A DNA stretch of 64,000 nt from assembly GCA_900539595.1 (NCBI GenBank), contig UQCQ01000001.1, positions 124,001 through 188,000 on the forward strand, given 5' to 3'. The DNA is from an uncultured Mollicutes bacterium. Its GTDB lineage: Bacteria > Bacillota_I > Bacilli_A > RFN20 > CAG-826. Under the pieces are notes generated by a model that did no database searches, was not told the DNA's origin, and saw only the letters and a program-made list of their open reading frames with translations. Below are positions 1 to 9,748 of this stretch, one piece after another (positions within the stretch are counted from its first letter, which is position 1; the number at the start of each line of letters is the position of its first letter). The translations under genes were made by a program, and so were the position numbers.

Positions 1-313
1 TTTTTAAGGGAAAGATGATGTTTTCAAAAATCGTCCAATGGGGATAAAGGCTTACGTCTTGGTTGATGTAAGCCATATTTCGTTGATAGGTGGGGATTTT
101 ATAGATGTCTTTATCGTCGAAAAAGATGTCCCCATCGTATTCCATTAAGCCAAGAATCGATTTTAAAAGAGTGGTCTTGCCGCATCCGGAAGGCCCCATA
201 ATGACGCTGATTTTGCCAGAAGGAAAATGCTCCGTCATGTCTTCGATGACTAGATTTTCTTTCTTTCCCTTCCCGTAATAGCAATAAAGCTCTTTTAGCT
301 CGATATTCGGCAT
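1..313 (-). CDS. ABC transporter ATP-binding protein, partial (N-terminal part)
   Basis: The first ~104 residues of an ABC-type ATPase that runs off the left edge. It begins MPNIELKELYCYYG and shows a Walker A motif GPSGCGKTT followed by a Q-loop-like stretch (AYINQDVSLYPHWTIFENI). The MsbA-like or carbohydrate-type class cannot be decided from this piece. It probably energises a membrane importer; a sugar importer is plausible because its ATG lies only 2 nt after the stop of the alpha-galactosidase gene, with no ribosome site of its own visible, which suggests translational coupling. The two sugar permeases at 9.7-11.6 kb have no ATPase in their operon, so this could be a shared MsmX-type ATPase; that is inference. 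Confidence 0.85.
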   Translation of the reverse strand, partial: MPNIELKELYCYYGKGKKENLVIEDMTEHFPSGKISVIMGPSGCGKTTLLKSILGLMEYDGDIFFDDKDIYKIPTYQRNMAYINQDVSLYPHWTIFENIIFPLK

Positions 314-315
314 AT

Positions 316-2625
316 TTATTTCATCGAAATCTTATAAAGGCGCGTGCCAAAATCAAGCATCAAACGCTTCCAATTGCCACCGCTCCCCCATTCATAATAA
401 AGGCGAACTCCCGCATTCATCAGGGATTCGCCGCTAAGATCGCAAACTTGCTTTTCGCTCTTTAAGGGCGTTAAGTCTTTTAGTTCGTCTTCGAGGTTCT
501 TTCCTTCGACTTTCTTCGTAGAAGGGATGCGTTTTCTATCGATATATTCAAAATCGAAATTCTGCTGCCTTTCTTCGAAGTGGTACATGGCCTTAGGATC
601 CAATCCTACGGGTTTAGCCACCACTTGGGGGGCATTAAGTTCAAACAAGGGATTCCCCAAGAAATAAACGGCTTCTTTTTGGTCGGGGGAAACAATCACG
701 TATTGTTGGGGATTCTCGCTATAGAAAGAAGAAAGGAGGTAATAATCTCCGTAGGCCAAAAGATGGCGGTTCTTCTTATACCAAGCAATTTGTTCCATCA
801 TGCTCAACGTATCCACCGCGGTCAATTTATTAGGATCGAGTTCATAGCCAAAGGCCCCGATGCAAGCCACGTTGAAGCGGTCCTCGATTTGAGACGAGCG
901 AAGCGTTTGGAGGTTCGGGCAGGCCGAAACATGGGCCCCGATCGTCGACTGGGGATACCCCATGAGCGTCCCTTCTTGAATCCGCATCCGTTCATGCGGC
1001 TCCGTGTTGTCGCTACACCAGAAGGAAGGCATAAAGCAAAGCATGCCTAAATCGACGCGGTTTCCTCCCCCGGCACAGGATTCAAACAAAACTTTCGGGA
1101 AGCGCTTGGTAATCGCGTCTAGGAGGCGATATAGTCCCAGGATATAACGATGCGGCGTCTCGCCTTGATTGGTGGTAGCAGGGGACAAATAATCGGAGAA
1201 GACGCGGTTGCAGTCCCATTTGATAAAGTCCGCCTTCGATTCGGCGATGCTATCTCCAATCACGGAAATCAAATAATCCACAACTTCGGGATTGGCCAAA
1301 TCCAAAATGAGCTGATGACGGCTTTCCACCACTTCGTAATCTGGATGGGTTAAGGCAAATTCGGGATGGGCTTGATAAAGATTGCTATCCCTGCTCACCA
1401 TTTCAGGTTCGTACCATAAGCCGAATAACATCCCCATTTCATGGATTTTATCCGCGAGTCCGCCGACCCCATGGGGTAGTTTTTCTTTGTTGGCAAACCA
1501 GTCGCCCAAGGAACTATTGTCCCCATTTCTGTTTCCAAACCATCCATCGTCTAAAACAAAAGCTTCGCATCCAAGTTCTTGGCCACGCTTGGCTAGAGCA
1601 AGGAGTTTTTCTTCGTTGAAGGTAAAATGCAACGCTTCCCAGTCGTTAATGAGCACGGGATGGTCTTTATATTGCCAATACCCACGGACGATATGTTCGC
1701 GGATAAAACGGTGATATTCATGGGTTAAACCATTTTCCCCACAGGGCGAATAGCATAACGTCGCTTCCGGGGTAAAAAAGGCATCTCCAGAAGAAAGATT
1801 CCAAGCAAAGGAATCGTCGTTGATACCCTGCAAGAAACGGACCCCGTGGAGGTTATTACGTTCCAAATATTCCACGTGGTTTCCCGAATAAATCAAATTG
1901 AAGCCATAGCAGTCCCCGTATTTCAAACTACAGTCTGGTTTTTCTAGCATGACGAAAGGATTGTGATAGGCGCTGGAGAACCCGCATTTAGAATCGATTT
2001 TAGTCACACCATGTTGCAAGGTACGGGCATGCACCGTTCTTTCTTTGGCCCAAGTGCCATCTAAAGTCTTTAAAACGAACTCATCTTCATGGAAGTCGAT
2101 TTGGCTCGACAAGATGCGGCGAATCACGATTCCCTTATCGGAAAGATTATGGAGAGAGGCACTACGGGTCATCACGTCCGTTCCTGGATAGGTCGAATAA
2201 TAAAGACGAAGTTCTAAGTTTTTAACCGAATCTTTTAGCCGAATCATCAAGGTTTCTTCTTTATGATTCGCGGAGGGCAACCCCGGGATTTCAAAGGAAG
2301 AAAGGATTTCATAACCCTCATAAAGGAAATTGGAAATGAGGTCCCCGTTGCAATCGAGTTGAACCATGACTTCCCGGTTATCCCCGCGTCCTTTGATGGA
2401 GGTTTCTAGACTCGCATGATCCGGGCGCATGGAATATCCTTCCGTTTTCATTTCTACCCCATATCCAAACCCTTGCACTTCCTCCATAAATTCATAGGAG
2501 GATTCTTTGGGGATACGCGTCCCGTAATAGATATGTTCCAAAACGTTGAGGGGGTTCACCTTAAAGAGGTACGTACTATGTTCCGTATCGATTTTGAAAT
2601 AACGGTCCTGGATTGAAATCATCAT
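316..2625 (-). CDS. Alpha-galactosidase, glycoside hydrolase family 36
   Basis: 769 aa, full length for a GH36 enzyme (about 700-770 aa). It hydrolyses terminal alpha-1,6-galactosides such as raffinose or melibiose with retention. Family hallmarks are visible: a beta-sandwich N-terminal region, FVLDDGWFGNR near residue 357, the nucleophile motif FIKWDCNR near 470, and the acid/base region SCAGGGNR...WCSDNTE near 520-540. No signal peptide is seen, so it is probably cytoplasmic and acts on imported oligosaccharides. Two ATGs in tandem follow an AAAGGG site; the first is used here. It lies behind a terminator (2721-2745), so it is a separate transcription unit from the upstream lipoprotein operon, and it is followed closely by an ABC ATPase gene. 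Confidence 0.95.
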   Translation of the reverse strand: MMISIQDRYFKIDTEHSTYLFKVNPLNVLEHIYYGTRIPKESSYEFMEEVQGFGYGVEMKTEGYSMRPDHASLETSIKGRGDNREVMVQLDCNGDLISNFLYEGYEILSSFEIPGLPSANHKEETLMIRLKDSVKNLELRLYYSTYPGTDVMTRSASLHNLSDKGIVIRRILSSQIDFHEDEFVLKTLDGTWAKERTVHARTLQHGVTKIDSKCGFSSAYHNPFVMLEKPDCSLKYGDCYGFNLIYSGNHVEYLERNNLHGVRFLQGINDDSFAWNLSSGDAFFTPEATLCYSPCGENGLTHEYHRFIREHIVRGYWQYKDHPVLINDWEALHFTFNEEKLLALAKRGQELGCEAFVLDDGWFGNRNGDNSSLGDWFANKEKLPHGVGGLADKIHEMGMLFGLWYEPEMVSRDSNLYQAHPEFALTHPDYEVVESRHQLILDLANPEVVDYLISVIGDSIAESKADFIKWDCNRVFSDYLSPATTNQGETPHRYILGLYRLLDAITKRFPKVLFESCAGGGNRVDLGMLCFMPSFWCSDNTEPHERMRIQEGTLMGYPQSTIGAHVSACPNLQTLRSSQIEDRFNVACIGAFGYELDPNKLTAVDTLSMMEQIAWYKKNRHLLAYGDYYLLSSFYSENPQQYVIVSPDQKEAVYFLGNPLFELNAPQVVAKPVGLDPKAMYHFEERQQNFDFEYIDRKRIPSTKKVEGKNLEDELKDLTPLKSEKQVCDLSGESLMNAGVRLYYEWGSGGNWKRLMLDFGTRLYKISMK

Positions 2626-2720
2626 TCAAGCCCTTTCTTTTTGTTGGCATTATTTTGCTACCCTTTTGACAAGAATCCTATGGAGAAGATCACGGAAGGC
2701 AATTTTTGATAACAATTAGC

Positions 2721-2745
2721 AAAAACCCCTCTTATCAAGAGGAGT
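2721..2745 (-). terminator. Rho-independent terminator after the 2765-4645 lipoprotein gene
   Basis: On the minus strand a hairpin with arms CTCCTCTT / AAGAGGGG and a 3-nt loop is followed by a run of T. It lies 20 nt past the stop codon of the lipoprotein gene and separates that operon from the alpha-galactosidase. Confidence 0.75.
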
Positions 2746-2764
2746 CTAGGCGATAGAAATCAAA

Positions 2765-4645
2765 TTAAGCTTGATGGATCGTCACGCCATCTAACTGTGA
2801 TTGATCCGAACCGATGAAGGCAAGAGACTTGCAATAGATGTTCACGTTGAAGAAGGTGGAGTTCGGGATTTGTTTTCCAAAGATGGAAGCCAATTCGAAC
2901 CCTTCCGCATGGATGGTCATATTGCGGACCGTGTTGAAGGTGAAGACTTCGGTGCAGAATAATCCCGAGGAATCGAGTTTGCCTCCGCTTGCCCGAGAAT
3001 CGGAAGTAATGGAATCGGAAGCCAAATTGACGGTGATGTTGTCTAGAGTCGCCCCCGAGATGAAACGCCCAAGAATCATTTCGCCACGATTGTCGTTTTT
3101 ATCATCGACTTTGACGTGATAATGGACATTATCAAGCGTCAAATTACGGATGACCGCCCCTTCTCCGACGACGAGGAAGAAGCCAAACATCGTACTCCGG
3201 TAATTCTTGATCGCGTGGCCGTCTCCATCAAAGATGCCGCGGAAGCCATAGGCGTAATTCACGGTGCCTAAGCTGGCATACTGTGCCGTGGCATTCGCTC
3301 CGTTGGCATCCAAGTCGTTCTTAAGGATGTACTGGCCGTAAATCACGTCTTTGGCGTACTTCTGAACGAAATATTCGCCCATTTGAGCATAGGTGGAAAT
3401 ATATTTGGTCACGAAATCCATCGAGAAGGTGTAGGTGTCGAGGTATTCGGCGGCGGAAAGAGACAACGTGACGGATTGCTTGCCGTAATTGGCAATCGTG
3501 AAGATAGAAGCCGGCAACGTCACTTCTTTCGTCGTGGAGTTGTAGGTGACCTTCGAAGCGTCAAAGGGAATGTCTTTGCCCGCGACAACAATCTTTTCCA
3601 CTTCCGTATAAGCACCTTGAACCGGGAGTTTGAAGGTTTTCGTGGCAGTGGGGCTCGGGGTATAAACCCGCGACGAGTTCGTGGAATTGACGCTCATGTC
3701 CAGGTCAAAACGGTTATCGAGCAAATCGAAGTCGATGTGATTTAAGGTCGGTTTGATGATTTCGACGTTGACGACGATATTCTCTCCGCCCGTAGAAAGG
3801 GTGAAGAACGTCTTGCCCATTTTGTGAGGGGCAAGCAATTTGCCGTTTAAAGACAAAACCGAAGGATCGTCGAAGGCGATATTCAACTGGCTGAACGGAA
3901 CTTCCACCCCGCCTTTTAAAACGACGATATCGTTTTCGAGGTTAATGGGGTTTGCCGAATATCGGTACATCGAAATCGTGTAATGCGGGCCAAGATTGTC
4001 ATAAATCATGTTCCTGCCGCAAACGACGAGGCCATTATTGTCTTTCACCGAAACGTTAAGAGACTTGGAAAGGGTAAATCCCGCGAATTCGGTATAAATC
4101 GTAAAGGCCTGGGTGCCGATTTCCTTGCCGGTAATCTGCAAGGAGGTACCCTTCACCGCGATATCGGCAACGTTTCCTTCTCCTTCTTTAGTCACTTTGA
4201 TTTCGTGTTCATAGCTATTCACGTCAATCGAGCGATAAGAAAGGGAGGTATCGAATTCATAGGTGGCACCCCGGTAAACGGAGATATCTGAATTCTCAAT
4301 CGTAAAGAAGGGGACCGTCGCGTCTTTAGCCACAATGACGGTGACGTTATAAGTCCATTCCGTCGAAGCGAAAACCGCGAGGGTTTTTCCTTCTTGGAGG
4401 CCCGTCTGGAAGACGCCGTTTTCATAGGTAACGATGGAAGAATTCTCAATCGTCACGTGGAAAGAGAGGCTGGAATCAGGGGTATATTCTTTCGTTTCGA
4501 ATAACCCCATGTAGACGGTGGCTTCTCTGACGGTCGTTTCCGGTTCATAAGGAACGGGCTGCGGGCCAGTAGACTCACCACAGGAGGTTAGACCCATGGC
4601 AAAGAGCGAGAGGGCCAAAACCGTTAATTTACTGCTTTTCTTCAT
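2765..4645 (-). CDS. Secreted lipoprotein with Ig-like and GLUG/beta-helix-like region
   Basis: 626 aa from the start chosen here (ATG behind GGAGGTCAAC; an upstream in-frame TTG lies inside that ribosome site). Signal peptide MKKSSKLTVLALSLFAMGLTSCG ends in a lipobox (LTSC), so the mature protein is a membrane-anchored lipoprotein. The middle part looks like several beta-rich Ig-like domains. The C-terminal ~170 residues (FDGDGHAIKNY, IRNLTLDNVHYH) resemble the right-handed beta-helix/GLUG-type repeats often found on carbohydrate-binding surface proteins. The same C-terminal module occurs in the 13565-15412 lipoprotein. It is the last gene of the binding-protein/permease operon. Role as a glycan-binding surface protein is inferred; no catalytic residues are recognised. 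Confidence 0.8.
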   Translation of the reverse strand: MKKSSKLTVLALSLFAMGLTSCGESTGPQPVPYEPETTVREATVYMGLFETKEYTPDSSLSFHVTIENSSIVTYENGVFQTGLQEGKTLAVFASTEWTYNVTVIVAKDATVPFFTIENSDISVYRGATYEFDTSLSYRSIDVNSYEHEIKVTKEGEGNVADIAVKGTSLQITGKEIGTQAFTIYTEFAGFTLSKSLNVSVKDNNGLVVCGRNMIYDNLGPHYTISMYRYSANPINLENDIVVLKGGVEVPFSQLNIAFDDPSVLSLNGKLLAPHKMGKTFFTLSTGGENIVVNVEIIKPTLNHIDFDLLDNRFDLDMSVNSTNSSRVYTPSPTATKTFKLPVQGAYTEVEKIVVAGKDIPFDASKVTYNSTTKEVTLPASIFTIANYGKQSVTLSLSAAEYLDTYTFSMDFVTKYISTYAQMGEYFVQKYAKDVIYGQYILKNDLDANGANATAQYASLGTVNYAYGFRGIFDGDGHAIKNYRSTMFGFFLVVGEGAVIRNLTLDNVHYHVKVDDKNDNRGEMILGRFISGATLDNITVNLASDSITSDSRASGGKLDSSGLFCTEVFTFNTVRNMTIHAEGFELASIFGKQIPNSTFFNVNIYCKSLAFIGSDQSQLDGVTIHQA

Positions 4646-4657
4646 GTTGACCTCCAA

Positions 4658-6625
4658 TTAGATACCCCAAGTCGCATAGACGGAGTCGATGAAATAGTGT
4701 TCCATGTGCTCGACCATGCCGATCGATTCCGCATCCTTACGGAAGGCTAGCCGCATTTGACGGAGTTCTTCCGGGGCATAGGTTCCGCCATGTAAATTAC
4801 AAAGCGCAAAGCGGGGGAACATGGTTTCGATGAGGATGTGTTTGCTTAACGTTGTATAAAGGGAGCTATCCGTCGTTTTGTATTTTTCGATGGTTTTATA
4901 CGCTTCCTCCATCTTGTCGACCCAGTTCACGAGCATCTGCTTCGGCCAATATTCGGCTTTGCTGCCGATTTCTTGGTAAACGCCTCCGCCAAGTCCATAG
5001 ACTTCGGGTTTGCTTTCCAAATAAGTTTCCCATCCGGTCAATTCTTCGAAATATTCCCGCATGATGGGGGCAGCGTCTTTAAAGTAATTCGTGAAGAATT
5101 TCTCGCTGTAATCCGTGTAATTCGCGTTGACGTCGAACTGGGCTTTGCTATTCAAATATTCTTTGAGTTTGCCAAAGCAAGTGACGTTCGCGTTATAACG
5201 TTGCCCTTCGTTATACATAACGGAGGCGCCTTTGGATTTGACGAAGCGGTAATTCTTCATCATCGTCGCATAGGTGTTATACGGATAGATGTAATGGTGA
5301 TAATCCGTTTCATAAAGCCATGCGGTGATGTGATCCGCGTAATGGCTCCAGGTTTCAAACGTATCCGCGTACATCGCGTTTTCTTTGTCATAGAACGTTT
5401 TGGTGTAATTCGCGTGAAGGGGGGCGATCATGACGGAGACGTCTGGGTTGCACTTTAAAGTCGGGTCTTCTTCTACCGAAACCGTCGGGGCTTGGAGGGA
5501 AGAAAGGTAAGCGAAGAATTGAAGGTGGATCGTGCGCTTTTCGCTATGAGTCTTTTCCGCTTCTTCTTGTAGATACGCCTGGAGTTTATCGTCAAGGCGG
5601 TTGATGAAGCGAATGACCGCGCCCGAAATCGTCCCGCCATCTTTTTCGATGGAAGCTTTGCAGGCATCGCATTGGCAGCAGTTGCCCACATCGTTATCCG
5701 TGAAATTGAGCATCTCGGAATCCGTTTTGTATTCCACGGATTTTTTGACGGTTTCAAAAGCTGTATCGACCATTAAATCGAGGGATTCCTTATCCCCGTG
5801 GGCGGTATAGCAAAGCTGTTCGCGTCCATCGGAGAACCATTCGGGATGGTACATCTCCGTATTGGAGGCGTCGCAATGCAAATCCGGATCCAAGAAATTG
5901 AAGACGTTATGGACCGTCTTCGGTGTGGCTTTGGGATTTTCCGTCGCCGGAACGATATAGGAATAAAGGGTCGAGAAGCCTAAACCGTATTTGGTCTTTT
6001 CGGTGAAGTTGTTGATCGGGTGGGCCCAGTCGAAGTCGGGGCGTTCCTTGATTTCCATATCCGGCATCACGGACCCATCTCTTTCATAGATGACCGTATC
6101 TTCGGAAATCATGTCGTAACCCACCACGTGACGTAAGAAGGTTAGGGCTCCTTGCTGATATCCGGAAAGGCGGTGGGCCATGAGGAAGACGTTATTCCCG
6201 TAGCTTGAAATATAATATCCCGCGATACCAAGGGTCTTGTAATCGGGCATGGTTTTGCCCGCATCGTCAAAGAGGTCGCTGCTTCCCACGATGATATAGT
6301 GGTCGGCACGGGAGATGTCCTCATCGAATTGGCTGATATCAAGGGAAGTCATCATCGCTCCCGTCGCGTTGTAGACGTTAGAAACGATATAGGCCGCGGC
6401 CTGGGCAGCTCCTTTTTGCTTGCTATCGTAGATGACTTGATATTCCGTCGAGCCATCTTTGACGAATTCGCGGTTCCCATAACGGACCGAGACATCGTGA
6501 AGGGTGCCTGTCGTTAATAAAGGATAGCCCTCATCATCATAGGCGACGACTTTTTGGGACGGTCCCGAGCAAGAAGCGAGGGTGAGCAGCGAGAGTCCGA
6601 GAATCTTTTGGAATGTTCTTTTCAT
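4658..6625 (-). CDS. DUF4838-family lipoprotein (putative glycan-active enzyme)
   Basis: 655 aa; signal peptide with lipobox (LASCS) near residue 19. The central region carries the signature typical of DUF4838 proteins: NFTDNDVGNCCQCDACK near residue 308, then a long helix and a FFAYLSSLQAP segment. DUF4838 proteins occur beside glycoside hydrolases and have an alpha-glucuronidase/GH20-like N-terminal domain; a hydrolase function is likely but not proved, and the substrate is unknown. A strong TAAGGAGG ribosome site precedes ATG, and the TAA of that site is the stop codon of the upstream gene, so the two are tightly coupled. It would act at the outer membrane surface beside the sugar transporter encoded upstream in the same operon. 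Confidence 0.8.
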   Translation of the reverse strand: MKRTFQKILGLSLLTLASCSGPSQKVVAYDDEGYPLLTTGTLHDVSVRYGNREFVKDGSTEYQVIYDSKQKGAAQAAAYIVSNVYNATGAMMTSLDISQFDEDISRADHYIIVGSSDLFDDAGKTMPDYKTLGIAGYYISSYGNNVFLMAHRLSGYQQGALTFLRHVVGYDMISEDTVIYERDGSVMPDMEIKERPDFDWAHPINNFTEKTKYGLGFSTLYSYIVPATENPKATPKTVHNVFNFLDPDLHCDASNTEMYHPEWFSDGREQLCYTAHGDKESLDLMVDTAFETVKKSVEYKTDSEMLNFTDNDVGNCCQCDACKASIEKDGGTISGAVIRFINRLDDKLQAYLQEEAEKTHSEKRTIHLQFFAYLSSLQAPTVSVEEDPTLKCNPDVSVMIAPLHANYTKTFYDKENAMYADTFETWSHYADHITAWLYETDYHHYIYPYNTYATMMKNYRFVKSKGASVMYNEGQRYNANVTCFGKLKEYLNSKAQFDVNANYTDYSEKFFTNYFKDAAPIMREYFEELTGWETYLESKPEVYGLGGGVYQEIGSKAEYWPKQMLVNWVDKMEEAYKTIEKYKTTDSSLYTTLSKHILIETMFPRFALCNLHGGTYAPEELRQMRLAFRKDAESIGMVEHMEHYFIDSVYATWGI

Positions 6626-6637
6626 TTTCTTTCCTCC

Positions 6638-9600
6638 TTAGGCTTTCGTAACCACGGTTTCAAAAGACTTGGAAACGATGTTCCCCGCTTCATCCATCAC
6701 GCGGATCATGAAGCGATAGGTTCCTTCTTCTTGGAAGGTATAGGCCGTATAGGATTCATCGAGATAACGATAGTCTCCTCGCGGAGTAAGCATCACGCGT
6801 TGGATGATGAGGTTTTCCGTTTTGGTGATGTTGTCGCTAGCGGTGAATTCGGGGAGAAGAATGGTTTCCCCAACCTTGGCTTCTTTCTTCATGCCCGTAG
6901 AGAATTCAACGACCGGGGCAACGTCATCATAGACGCTAACATAGTAGCTGATCGTTAATTCCGAACCATTGGAGAGGAAACGAGAATCTTCAATCGTGGT
7001 CAAGGTGAAGTAATATTGGCCGTATTCTTCGAGGGAAATGTCGTACCCCTTCGTTGGATCGGCTTTTTGGAGAAGGGTTCCATCCAATGCTTTCACAGGC
7101 TGTCCGCTCGGAGAGAGGACATCCAAGGTGAAGACAGTATTAGGAGAGAGAACGTCGAAGGAATAGGCGGGATCGATATGGTAGGTCGTATGGATATTTC
7201 GGGTTCCGCCGTAATTATCATCCATTTGGACGACCGGGCTCACGCGGTCTCTGGCGGTTCTAGAAGAGAAGCCGCATTGGCAGAAATTCACGAAATGGAG
7301 GTTCGCGCCAACCGGGCAATTTTCGAATTCGAGGCTCATGTATCCTTTTAAGGATTCAAAGCCTTGGAACGCGTCTCCGCTTGCAAAGGCCTTAACTGGG
7401 AGAGCAATGTCGCCACAAGTGAAGGAGCCGTTTTTATAGCCAAGAACGTAGTTGTTATTTCCCACGTTGATGTCGTTATTCACTAGCACGCTCTTCGTTC
7501 CATTCACCTCAAAGGTGGTCACGTCGTTATTTAAGGCGATACGGGCTTCGATTTGGTTCTCGTCGTTAGCAAAATCGGTGATGCGAACCACGATTCCGCT
7601 ATGATTGGCAAATCCAAGCAACGCTTTGATATCAAGGCTAAAGGAATCCAAATAGAACGGGGTGACAAAATCGAATTTGGCTTCTTCTTTCGTCGTCGTT
7701 AGAAGCATGCCATCATCGGGGGTAAGTTCCTTTTTGATGCCATCGCTCATCAAATAATTGGTCAAATTGATGGAACGGGCGCTACTTTCGGTGCCCATGT
7801 TCTTCATCACGACGATTTCATCGCTTTGAAGGACTTCGTCCCCGCATTTGGCCTTAATGGTCACCTTATCTTTATTATGGATAATGACGGGGCAGAAATC
7901 CTCGTTGGCATAGGTCTTGGTTCCGTTAGAATCCGTTACTTCCAAGGTCAGTTGCTTTTCCGTCAACGCGCCGTTTTCATAATAGAAAACCTTTTCGGTG
8001 GGGAATTCGTAATAGCCACCAGAAACCAGATACTTCGGATAATGGATTTTCTTCTCTAAAATCGGCTTTTTGCTATCCACGACTCGAATATCAAACCCTT
8101 TTTCACTCACTTGGCCGATCATGTCGGTCACGCGGTACATCACTTTATAGGTTTTGAGTTCGGTGATGCGGAATCCATTTCCTTCGATGGGGAAACGCTT
8201 CCCATCTACTTCGTAATAGGCTTCCACGGTCTTCTCGCCGACTCCGCCGCGAGTAGCGATCTTCTTATTCACGGAAAAGAAATCACCCACCGCGATATGG
8301 TCCTCATGGGCAGGCATATCAAAATCTGGCTTATCCATGTTTTTGAATACGCTGATGGTATGGAGGCTTTCCGCTTTGTTGCCCGCTTTATCGTAAGAGG
8401 TATAGCAAATCGTATAGGTACCTTCTTTATCCATATAGAATTTGCCGTCTTTGATTTTGACGCTCGTGCGGTCGGAAGAGAAATAGTTGTAGAACACTTC
8501 CGTCTTCACCGGGCAGTCCAAGGAGACTTGGTCATAGGCTTTGGCCGTAGGGACTGGGTAATAATAACCAACCGCTCCGTTAGGCAACGAATCGAAATCG
8601 GTATCGATGCTGATTTCTGGTTCTTCCGAATCGGTGAAGGAATTGTCCGCCATTTGCTTCGCGGAGACCCCAGCTACTTCGCTGATGACGAAATTCGCGG
8701 TCGATCCGCTATAGCTTTCCGCGTAAATGGACAAAAACGCGCGGTTACTCGTAAATCCTGTCCAGGCCGTTTCCACTTGAGTCGGAACTTCATCCAAATC
8801 CAAAACGGTGTCGAGGGTTTGGCCTTTGCCAAATCCCGTTCCATAAACCACTTTGTTCGCATAATTGAATCCGAAAACGAATTGGGCTTCATCAATGGTG
8901 TCTTTGTAGCCGTTTTTATCTTTCATGTAGCCATCGAAGACCACGCCGGACCACAAGCCGTATTTATCGTTGGTATGAAGGCCCTGAGTTTGATGGATAC
9001 CAGCAAAATAAGGCTGGGCATCGCTGCGGGCCATCGCGGAGGAAGAGTGGGTGGTTCTGCCATCTCCGCCGGTTTCTACGTGAGAGTAATAACAAAGAAT
9101 GACGAATTTGTTCGGATCATCCGCATCCGTCAATTTGATGAACAATTGGTTAAAGTCCACGGACCCCTTGCTTAACGGAGCAATATACCCCTTCACCAAG
9201 GCGGTCGTGTCATTCATCTCATCCAAATAAATGGGTTTGGTGAAATTTAAGGTATCCCCCATGCCGAGTTTGACATACATCCCCGCGGTTCCCGCGGCTC
9301 CTAATTCCTTGGATTGCTCCGCGGTGATGTATTCGATGGAGGATTTTTCGCGGTTCCCGACGCGCATCTGAGGAAATCCCACCTTAATTTGCTTGGTGAT
9401 GTTATGGATTTCCCCATTCACAAGCACGGAATATTCAAAGGTATGAACCCCGGCTTGGTCCAAAAACAAAGTCGAATCGGCGCTTTGGGTGCCATCGGGG
9501 AAAGTCACGATGACACTCGCGGGATAAGAAACGCCATTGAGCTCATAACTCATCTTGGGGACTTGGTAAGAGGTGCCAAAACTGGGATCGCCTTCTTGAA

Positions 9601-9730
9601 AATCGCTCCAACCAGCTGCCCTTAAAACATCCTGTTGAAACGAGGCTTGGAAGCGCGGAGAGAGATCGGCGACCATTCCTACTCCTGCTAGGAGGAGAAC
9701 GGCGGATAGAAACAGGTTCTTCGCTTTCAT
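6638..9730 (-). CDS. Large secreted protein with multiple Ig-like (PKD/Big-type) domains
   Basis: 1030 aa from the start chosen here (ATG 9 nt after AAGGA); the longer in-frame start lacks a ribosome site. An N-terminal signal peptide (MKAKNLFLSAVLLLAGVGMVADL) lacks a lipobox Cys, so it should be cleaved by signal peptidase I or remain as an anchor. Several repeats end in patterns such as EGTYTICYTSYDKAGNKAES and EGTYRFMIRVMDEAGNIVSK, typical of bacterial Ig-like adhesion or substrate-presenting domains; between them lie two larger beta-rich domains of unclear family. No sortase motif is seen at the C-terminus. Position between the permease genes and the DUF4838 lipoprotein suggests it presents glycan to the importer. 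Confidence 0.78.
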   Translation of the reverse strand: MKAKNLFLSAVLLLAGVGMVADLSPRFQASFQQDVLRAAGWSDFQEGDPSFGTSYQVPKMSYELNGVSYPASVIVTFPDGTQSADSTLFLDQAGVHTFEYSVLVNGEIHNITKQIKVGFPQMRVGNREKSSIEYITAEQSKELGAAGTAGMYVKLGMGDTLNFTKPIYLDEMNDTTALVKGYIAPLSKGSVDFNQLFIKLTDADDPNKFVILCYYSHVETGGDGRTTHSSSAMARSDAQPYFAGIHQTQGLHTNDKYGLWSGVVFDGYMKDKNGYKDTIDEAQFVFGFNYANKVVYGTGFGKGQTLDTVLDLDEVPTQVETAWTGFTSNRAFLSIYAESYSGSTANFVISEVAGVSAKQMADNSFTDSEEPEISIDTDFDSLPNGAVGYYYPVPTAKAYDQVSLDCPVKTEVFYNYFSSDRTSVKIKDGKFYMDKEGTYTICYTSYDKAGNKAESLHTISVFKNMDKPDFDMPAHEDHIAVGDFFSVNKKIATRGGVGEKTVEAYYEVDGKRFPIEGNGFRITELKTYKVMYRVTDMIGQVSEKGFDIRVVDSKKPILEKKIHYPKYLVSGGYYEFPTEKVFYYENGALTEKQLTLEVTDSNGTKTYANEDFCPVIIHNKDKVTIKAKCGDEVLQSDEIVVMKNMGTESSARSINLTNYLMSDGIKKELTPDDGMLLTTTKEEAKFDFVTPFYLDSFSLDIKALLGFANHSGIVVRITDFANDENQIEARIALNNDVTTFEVNGTKSVLVNNDINVGNNNYVLGYKNGSFTCGDIALPVKAFASGDAFQGFESLKGYMSLEFENCPVGANLHFVNFCQCGFSSRTARDRVSPVVQMDDNYGGTRNIHTTYHIDPAYSFDVLSPNTVFTLDVLSPSGQPVKALDGTLLQKADPTKGYDISLEEYGQYYFTLTTIEDSRFLSNGSELTISYYVSVYDDVAPVVEFSTGMKKEAKVGETILLPEFTASDNITKTENLIIQRVMLTPRGDYRYLDESYTAYTFQEEGTYRFMIRVMDEAGNIVSKSFETVVTKA

Positions 9731-9748
9731 ATGTTGATATCCTTTCAA